Assembly (NCBI GenBank): GCA_945487445.1
Contig: CALYTU010000016.1
Location: 1 to 18,878, forward strand
Length of the DNA: 18,878 bases
Reading direction: 5' to 3'
Origin: an uncultured Clostridia bacterium
Lineage (GTDB): Bacteria; Bacillota; Clostridia; Oscillospirales; Oscillospiraceae
Position numbers and translations under genes: made by a program. The notes beneath the pieces were generated by a model. That model was not told the DNA's origin. It ran no database searches and worked only from the letters and a program-made list of their open reading frames with translations. Below are positions 15,801-18,878 of this stretch, one piece after another (positions within the stretch are counted from its first letter, which is position 1; each line of letters opens with the position of its first letter).

Positions 15801-18800
15801 GTGTCGGCAACTTTTTCGGCATGCTGCCGACAGAGCTCAATGGCTCAAAGCTGTACGGCGTCGAGCTTGACAGCGTTTCCGGTCGCATTGCAAAGCAACT
15901 CTATCCCCAGGCGAACATCACTGTAGCGGGCTTTGAGACCACAGACCGCAAGGATTTTTATGATCTCGCCATCGGCAACGTCCCCTTCGGGCAGTACCAG
16001 GTAAACGACCGGGCTTACAACAAGCTCGGCTTTTCTATCCACAATTATTTCTTTGCCAAAGCTCTGGATCAGGTCCGTCCTGGCGGCGTCGTGGCTTTCG
16101 TCACAAGCCGCTATACGATGGACGCCAAGGACAGCACGGTGCGCCGTTACCTTGCCCAGCGCGCAGATTTCCTCGGCGCGGTCCGTCTGCCCAACAACGC
16201 CTTCCGGGCCAATGCCGGCACAGATGTTGTCTCAGACATAATCTTCCTCCAAAAGCGTGACCGCCCCTCTCTGGAGGAACCGGACTGGCTGTTTACGGCG
16301 AAGAATATTGCCGATGATACTCCGGCAAAAGTTGGCGACATCATTACATTCCAAAGAGGCTATCCGTACAAAGAGGTCAAGGCCGAGGTAAAAGAGGTGG
16401 CCAACGTCTATGGTACAACCTACTATGGCATCGAGATCGAGCAGCTCGGAAAAACCCGGATTTACTCCGGCTCTGTTACGCATATCGAGCGGAAGGATTT
16501 TGTTTATGAAATCAACCAATATTTCCTTCAGCATCCGGAAATGGTGCTCGGTGAAGCTGCCTCTGAAAGTACGCAGTACGGTCGCCTGGATTACACGGTT
16601 AAGCCGACAGAAGGAGCTGACCTGTCTGAGCAGCTCCAAGAGGCCGTAAGCAAGCTGCAAGGCAGCTATAAGCCTATGGAGCAGGTCGATCTTGATGTGG
16701 ATAGTCCTCGATCTGAAACAATGCCGGCAGATCCCACGGTACGGAATTACACCTATACGCTGATCGACGGGAAGTTGTGGTTCCGGGAGAACAGCATCAT
16801 GCGCCGCGCAGACGATCTCTCTGCCTCGGCAGAAGCCCGTATCAAGGGTATGGTGGAGCTGCGCGACTGTCTGCGTTCTCTGTTGGACCTGGAGCTGGAC
16901 GATTACACAACAGACGTAGAAATCGCAGAGAAGCAGAAAGAACTAAGCGAGCTGTACGACGCCTTCACGGAAAAACACGGCATGATAAATGACCGTGTAA
17001 ATGAGATTGCCTTTGCCGAAGATACATCCTACTTCCTCCTTTGCTCCCTGGAGGAGCCGGAGAAGGACGGAAAAACTTACCGCAAGGCGACGGATATTTT
17101 CACGAAAAGGACGATCAAGCAGCAGCGCAGCATCGACCACGTGGATACCGCGTCTGAGGCACTCGCCGTTTCCATCGGTCAGTATGCAGCCGTGGATTTG
17201 CACTTCATGGCCCGGCTCATGGGCGGCGAGGAATACATCCCGCAGATCGTCGAAGATCTACACGGCGTTATTTTCAAATCTCCGGATTCCGGCCCCTTCG
17301 ATTTTGCTGACAGCGGCGAGCATTGGGATAAGGGCTGGCAGCCCGCGGACGAATACCTCTCCGGCAACGTGCGGCGGAAACTGCGGCAGGCCCAGAGCGC
17401 AGCCAAGGACAACCCGTTCTTCGAGATCAACGTGGAAGCTCTGAAACGCGCCCAGCCCAGGGACCTTGAGGCGTCCGAGATCGAGGCCCGATTGGGCAGC
17501 ACGTGGATTTCTCCGGAGATTTTCGAGCAGTTTATGATTGAGACTTTCAAAACCCCGTCCTATCTTCAGGACAATATGCGCATTCGCTTTTCTCCACGCA
17601 CTGCGGAATGGTTTATCGAGTGTAAGGGCTCCGTAGGCTACGGCGATATGACTGCCCACAGCGTTTACGGCACATCTCGCGTAAATGCCTATGAGATTCT
17701 GGAGGACAGCTTGAATCTGCGGGATGTCCGCGTCTATGACAAGATCGAAGAGGATGGCAAGGAAAAAAGGGTCCTGAACGTCAAGGAAACCACCCTGGCC
17801 GCACAGAAGCAGCAGTCCATTCGAGACACTTTCAAGGACTGGCTCTGGAAGGACCAGAAGCGCCGAGATAAGCTGGTTCGGCAGTACAACGAGGAGATGA
17901 ACAGCACCCGGCCCCGCGAGTACGACGGTCAGCACCTTGTCTTCTCCGGGATCAACCCGGATATTGTGCTGCGGGACCATCAGCTCAACGCGATTGCCCA
18001 TGTGATCTACGGTGGGAATACGATGCTCGCCCACGAGGTCGGCGCCGGCAAGACGTTTGAAATGGTGGCCGCTGCGATGGAAAGCAAACGCCTGGGCCTG
18101 TGCAGCAAGAGCTTGTTCGTCGTCCCCAACCACCTTGTCAGCCAGTGGGCCTCTGAGTTCCTCCGGCTCTACCCGGCAGCCAATATCCTGGTCACGACAA
18201 AACGGGACTTTGAGCCCGCCCGCCGCAAAAAATTTTGCTCCCGAATTGCGACCGGCGATTATGACGCCGTAATTATCGGCCAGTCGCAGTTTGAAAAGAT
18301 TCCAATCTCAGAGGAACGGCAGCGGACCTTCCTGGAACGCGAGATCGAGGACATTACCCAGGCCCTTCAGGAAACCAGGTCGGAGCGCGGCGACCGATTC
18401 TCCATCAAGCAGCTTGAAAAGACGAAGAAAAGCCTGGAGGCAAAGCTGGAAAAGCTCCAGGGCTCTGAAAAGAAGGATAACGTCGTGACCTTCGAGGAGC
18501 TTGGCGTGGACCGGCTTTTCATCGACGAATCGGACAACTACAAAAACCTGTTTTTGTACACGAAGATGCGCAACGTCGCTGGCCTGTCTACCTCTGACGC
18601 ACAGAAGTCCTCGGACTTGTTCAACAAGTGCAGATACCTGGACGAGCTCACGGACAACCGCGGCGTAATCTTTGCGACCGGCACCCCGATCTCCAACTCC
18701 ATGACAGAGATGTACACGATCCACCGCTACTTGCAGTACGACCGGCTGCAAGAGATGGGAATGGGCCATTTCGACTGCTGGGCCTCCCGCTTCGGAGAGA

Positions 18801-18853
18801 CAACCACCTCCCTGGAGCTGGCTCCGGAGGGCTATACTTTAGTAGGACGATAA
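9863..18853 (+). CDS. Giant adenine-specific DNA methylase/SNF2-family helicase fusion, C-terminus missing
   Basis: DNA-modifying and remodelling protein carried by Tn1549-like elements, thought to act on the element's own DNA during transfer. Order: ArdC-like head (1-130; LLIHAHRPQATAVADYDVW); disordered Gly/Arg/Pro/Glu linker (about 259-397) overlapping tnpV in another frame; three diverged copies of a ~100-residue module (442-547, 677-776, 1472-1563); two MutS domain I-like segments (917-1001, 1296-1379) with a DUF6908-like domain between; N6-adenine methyltransferase with LEPACGVGNFFG (from 1975) and NVPF (2039-2042, the NPPY position); SNF2 N-lobe with Walker A HEVGAGKT (2724-2731), DESD at 2888-2891 and ATGTPISNS (from 2938). 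Family proteins continue after LELAPEG (ends residue 2990) with a second helicase lobe; here six unrelated residues and a stop follow. The protein is therefore 3'-truncated, by insertion or by a contig artefact. Function is inferred from domains; whether both enzymatic domains are active is unknown. Confidence 0.88.
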   Translation: MATKVDYLRTLAEQTARSITWDTEKWTEYLRTAGKLYKYPFEDQLLIHAHRPQATAVADYDVWNKRMGRYVRRGTNGIALLDEAAEPARIRYVFDIADTGRKENSKTPYLWQFTDEHFPLISEAFEAEYQAPAEEGLALQIKTAAFLLSDEHWKSFHSDILRIVDKSSLGDYDEDTVRNVFSSAVAASAAYAALSRCELYPDPIVTGADFRDIPLFNTQSAVKILGTAVNAVSGTILRRVETIVKAYERDKLRERSAENEHQNHGTQHRRPALESRPEQRPDVLSGGGGLASGTRGRGGDGQPSLREIQPPPESVPEGEPSTHLHGLSAVRDAGQASEGRGGGSVEAPRSVDASDGEGSGSDRGASPDGPAALGRPEEQRQGERRGDHLSRTDLRLNDAAPSEGAGTQLSFFPTEAEQLQIIQEAESAQAAPFASSVPQEIIDDFLRFGSNTAKSRMRLIAALYPWHTPDTDWLTEKARETFVNILRREYHGGYGLIVDGEKYAAWYDDQGLRVCRGTSARYSPFAQTVPWNDVLERVWHLYGDGKFSTNVEAVEAHGNECSEVALSLLYLYFDRSEKCREGKYLSSLDPYVGGGYTEEQAKLAEALVDKDKAYAIKEDLDAFMEAYDTDRSLLNWHYHKLPLIESRFASLLVSWDSVVPQAAAELTHNPFITEDELDAAISSGSNYEGGKKRIYDYFTVQPPHTQKDKADFLMDEFGTGGYSHALSGADSSMEDYDAKGMRFKKGDCPEVTISWPNVAKRIDTLIRMNLYLTPEEQAREATIRDAHYEPEESESLPGDDPDAPSDEPFDVAVENAISEETPKNEVISIGEEGHTLYLYDPNGLSGESDLNGRKRQPEEALVVAAPAAYLSSDIMFAKDVTFLKIGRDISAEDLTGTKEDQLAAMKKAAASIHSEPWEAYTQAKQDFQDGIVLLRVGDDYEILGEDAEKAADALGLSLSSRHIPNVPNGRVPMCRFSMSDLYGNVRKLNEKWNVRTVDYKDENHEQRISEDYPSFFNLLLQGKKTGRTRVERNYKAFARLFPEIIDGTYRYLQLRAPEETGYMPLTIEKIGDNEYSVSHHYESNGDLMYDPEMTFRIDAELGTLEPLTFRQDGSPALYQEVYPEPGKWIPKLRNSLSSFTETWLKNIEAQGRVCFRAIAERDGEDVEFSFDEAGNPVPLEQQGTTELVADQRAAGKASEKKYDIGFGYKGNGLTVWNRLEIQNGDYKTIAHIDADRRVSIYDATLPEDIIAQIYDVAAHSEMTVSATQDTPVFTAPAQERVRQETEHREDGLSARYEEYQALKEADAFTADGLLLYQMGEFYELFGEDAETAANALDLTAVTWNSPEHGPVSMVGIPRHNLEHYLTILRDTHDVTVASGGSAKRYLSIDHEAKKAINEHEAEFGADGWRAFGGHPDFMDETEQGAPSHDTPPQPSDADPAPMDAAPVENAAHHDTAKQQEPTTVREMTPEEIDDALRSWNGRAESKNAVVQYMQEHGRERGAAEWLKNEFKSKNTDLFDRVRLEKGLTLINMDGSAETVLPWPKVQRRIAQLIRNNTFLSPELSEQETEQSPEIRASEPEAAGAEGEIDNGEAYQAAVPGAELVTPEENERQAFEIKSLADLKRHITVGAEVVCTYHANHPDLVGLTRVVSKVQTNGFYSQIKDQPHHKWSVCNSGNGIYSDFQKADTYRFTNTPNGTSIQILDRHDEDRETVLLEMMVYPGVSVERAEQEQTPIAPAQMPDEMQPRWPVDVGDTLYLEDGKAFIVEQLSDNHIQLRDPTLIYPILRAESYESFQRLMDRFPQPGVTDDEPVAADEPEITYEPIVVNNDTPSGESFDVAIQTIRRGEPKEPIQVKPENFRITDFHLGEGGPKAKFRANMEAIKTLKQVEAEGRYATPEEQETLSRYVGWGGLADAFDQDKREWSTEFKELKETLTSEEYAAARASTLNAHYTSPTVIQAIYDAMLRMGFTSGNILEPACGVGNFFGMLPTELNGSKLYGVELDSVSGRIAKQLYPQANITVAGFETTDRKDFYDLAIGNVPFGQYQVNDRAYNKLGFSIHNYFFAKALDQVRPGGVVAFVTSRYTMDAKDSTVRRYLAQRADFLGAVRLPNNAFRANAGTDVVSDIIFLQKRDRPSLEEPDWLFTAKNIADDTPAKVGDIITFQRGYPYKEVKAEVKEVANVYGTTYYGIEIEQLGKTRIYSGSVTHIERKDFVYEINQYFLQHPEMVLGEAASESTQYGRLDYTVKPTEGADLSEQLQEAVSKLQGSYKPMEQVDLDVDSPRSETMPADPTVRNYTYTLIDGKLWFRENSIMRRADDLSASAEARIKGMVELRDCLRSLLDLELDDYTTDVEIAEKQKELSELYDAFTEKHGMINDRVNEIAFAEDTSYFLLCSLEEPEKDGKTYRKATDIFTKRTIKQQRSIDHVDTASEALAVSIGQYAAVDLHFMARLMGGEEYIPQIVEDLHGVIFKSPDSGPFDFADSGEHWDKGWQPADEYLSGNVRRKLRQAQSAAKDNPFFEINVEALKRAQPRDLEASEIEARLGSTWISPEIFEQFMIETFKTPSYLQDNMRIRFSPRTAEWFIECKGSVGYGDMTAHSVYGTSRVNAYEILEDSLNLRDVRVYDKIEEDGKEKRVLNVKETTLAAQKQQSIRDTFKDWLWKDQKRRDKLVRQYNEEMNSTRPREYDGQHLVFSGINPDIVLRDHQLNAIAHVIYGGNTMLAHEVGAGKTFEMVAAAMESKRLGLCSKSLFVVPNHLVSQWASEFLRLYPAANILVTTKRDFEPARRKKFCSRIATGDYDAVIIGQSQFEKIPISEERQRTFLEREIEDITQALQETRSERGDRFSIKQLEKTKKSLEAKLEKLQGSEKKDNVVTFEELGVDRLFIDESDNYKNLFLYTKMRNVAGLSTSDAQKSSDLFNKCRYLDELTDNRGVIFATGTPISNSMTEMYTIHRYLQYDRLQEMGMGHFDCWASRFGETTTSLELAPEGYTLVGR
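10621..10629 (+). promoter_or_regulatory. Ribosome binding site of the nested tnpV gene
   Basis: AGAAAGGAG, 8 bases before the ATG at 10638, lies inside the helicase coding sequence but in perfect position for the nested reading frame. It is as good as the sites of the neighbouring, non-nested genes, and favours ATG 10638 over an in-frame upstream ATG at 10602. Confidence 0.8.
10638..11051 (+). CDS. tnpV: TnpV family transposon-encoded protein, nested in the helicase gene
   Basis: A 137-residue protein of the TnpV family, small proteins encoded on Clostridial transposons; its role is unknown. It lies entirely inside the methylase/helicase gene, in the +1 frame relative to it. Family signs run the whole length: LTYYQVGEVWLPGL near the N-terminus, GKYSRLRKAYLKENHP, the middle helix LSGTLDKHLRDVEEEA, QMEKEAGVTEELRRTDPLRW, and the C-terminal NNVRASAEEIIYQELIY. 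The length is normal for TnpV and there is no frameshift. The start is set by AGAAAGGAG 8 bases upstream. In the helicase frame the same DNA gives a low-complexity linker, so the TnpV frame looks like the one under protein-level constraint. From memory, helicases of this family often carry a similar Arg/Gly/Pro linker ending GTDLQLT-like, which corresponds to the C-terminal TnpV codons in the other frame, suggesting the nesting is conserved. A gene caller that forbids overlap will miss it. Confidence 0.85.
   Translation: MSIKIMGHNIEDLPSKVDPNNGLTYYQVGEVWLPGLVVEEETDNRPFGKYSRLRKAYLKENHPHIYTDYLLSGTLDKHLRDVEEEAWKRLDQLTPQMEKEAGVTEELRRTDPLRWAGLKNNVRASAEEIIYQELIYV
11186..11503 (+). other. Helicase internal module, copy 1
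   Basis: First of three diverged ~100-residue modules in the helicase protein (residues 442-547). Pattern: IDDFLRFGSNTAKSR, a helical middle, GGYG, WYDDQGLRV and a final PWNDVLERVWHLY segment, matching copies 2 and 3 in spacing. It is the most divergent copy. Confidence 0.55.
11891..12190 (+). other. Helicase internal module, copy 2
   Basis: Second copy (residues 677-776): LDAAISSGSNYEGGKKRIYDY, FLMDEFGTGGYS, YDAKGMRFKKG and the end SWPNVAKRIDTLIRMNLYLTPEE. It is closest to the form usually seen upstream of the methylase in related proteins. Confidence 0.6.
12611..12865 (+). other. MutS domain I-like segment A (degenerate)
   Basis: Residues 917-1001 of the helicase resemble MutS domain I: VLLRVGDDYEILGEDAEKAADALGLSL. 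The Phe of the MutS Phe-x-Glu mismatch-reading motif is replaced by Asp939, while Glu941 is kept. The later HxxEQY-like region is also eroded. Confidence 0.6.
13748..13999 (+). other. MutS domain I-like segment B
   Basis: Residues 1296-1379 of the helicase: LLLYQMGEFYELFGEDAETA, followed by VSMVGIPRHNLEHYLTIL. This is strongly MutS domain I-like and retains Phe1321 and Glu1323 at the places of the Phe-x-Glu motif that probes mismatches in MutS. No other MutS domain is present. Confidence 0.75.
14276..14551 (+). other. Helicase internal module, copy 3
   Basis: Third copy (residues 1472-1563): IDDALRSWNGRAESKNAVVQY, AAEWLKNEFKSKNT, then LPWPKVQRRIAQLIRNNTFLSPEL. The WP.V..RI..LIR...(F/Y)L.PE ending is shared clearly with copy 2. 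Confidence 0.6.
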
Positions 18854-18878
18854 ATAATGCGTTCCTAAATTGAAAATA
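18833..18878. other. AT-rich right-edge segment interrupting the helicase
   Basis: The last 46 bases are visibly AT-rich compared with the GC-rich gene before them and do not encode the expected family continuation after LELAPEG (usually a TGYRARTRF-like run). They bring in-frame stop TAA at 18851-18853. This may be the edge of an inserted element or a chimeric contig end. No intron or transposase signature can be recognised in so short a stretch. Confidence 0.5.

Noticed and set aside
17258..18133. 291-codon - strand frame under the SNF2 region
   Set aside because: Antisense to conserved helicase sequence, no motif, no convincing start signal checked.
18833..18878. Possible group II intron or transposon terminus at the right edge
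   Set aside because: No GTGYG intron start and no clear terminal repeat; only a ~5-bp inverted match (TAGGA/TCCTA). Too short to name.
1..18878. CRISPR arrays, tRNA/rRNA genes, oriT, integrase or att sites
   Set aside because: Looked for but none visible; the window is almost fully coding and the only notable intergenic gap holds a hairpin.

Overview
The window is an 18.9 kb stretch of an integrative and conjugative element of the Tn1549/CTn2-like type found in Clostridia. All genes are on the + strand and packed head to tail, most with near-consensus Shine-Dalgarno sites. Gene order and protein families match the part of these elements that lies downstream of the mating-channel genes. The GC-rich coding sequence and family similarity suggest a gut Oscillospiraceae/Ruminococcaceae-like host; this is an inference, because the window holds no host gene, rRNA or tRNA.

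Layout. 2-901: C-terminal part of the VirB4/TraE-type conjugation ATPase. 898-2871: membrane-anchored NlpC/P60 cell-wall hydrolase (CD1108 family). 2894-3313: single-strand DNA-binding protein. 3332-3583: small coiled-coil DUF4315 protein. 3576-4466: secreted/membrane DUF4366 (CD1107-family) protein. 4478-6565: topoisomerase III. 6562-6861: small protein of unknown function. 6918-9563: ArdC-like protein with a metallopeptidase motif and YodL/DUF4316 domains. 9564-9788: TTRAP-like small protein. 9803-9845: terminator-like hairpin. 9863-18853: giant adenine-methylase/SNF2-helicase fusion, running off its family similarity just before the end of the window.

The first part (VirB4, NlpC/P60, DUF4366) serves the mating channel and passage through the wall. 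The middle and right part (SSB, TopB, ArdC-like, methylase/helicase) looks like a single-strand DNA handling and protection module for the transferred strand. The genes are mostly overlapping or separated by fewer than 60 bases, so they are probably co-transcribed and translationally coupled up to the hairpin at 9803-9845.

Most interesting feature: a complete tnpV gene (10638-11051), with its own strong ribosome binding site, is nested in another frame (+1) inside the giant helicase gene. In the helicase frame the same DNA encodes a low-complexity Gly/Arg/Pro/Glu/Ser linker. The helicase also carries two MutS domain I-like segments, one keeping and one losing the mismatch-reading Phe, and three diverged copies of a ~100-residue module. 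Its N-terminus is related to that of the ArdC-like protein upstream.

Both extreme ends of the window (about 1-49 and 18833-18878) depart from the expected family sequence. They may be insertion junctions or assembly artefacts. No CRISPR array, RNA gene, integrase, relaxase, insertion sequence or attachment site was seen.
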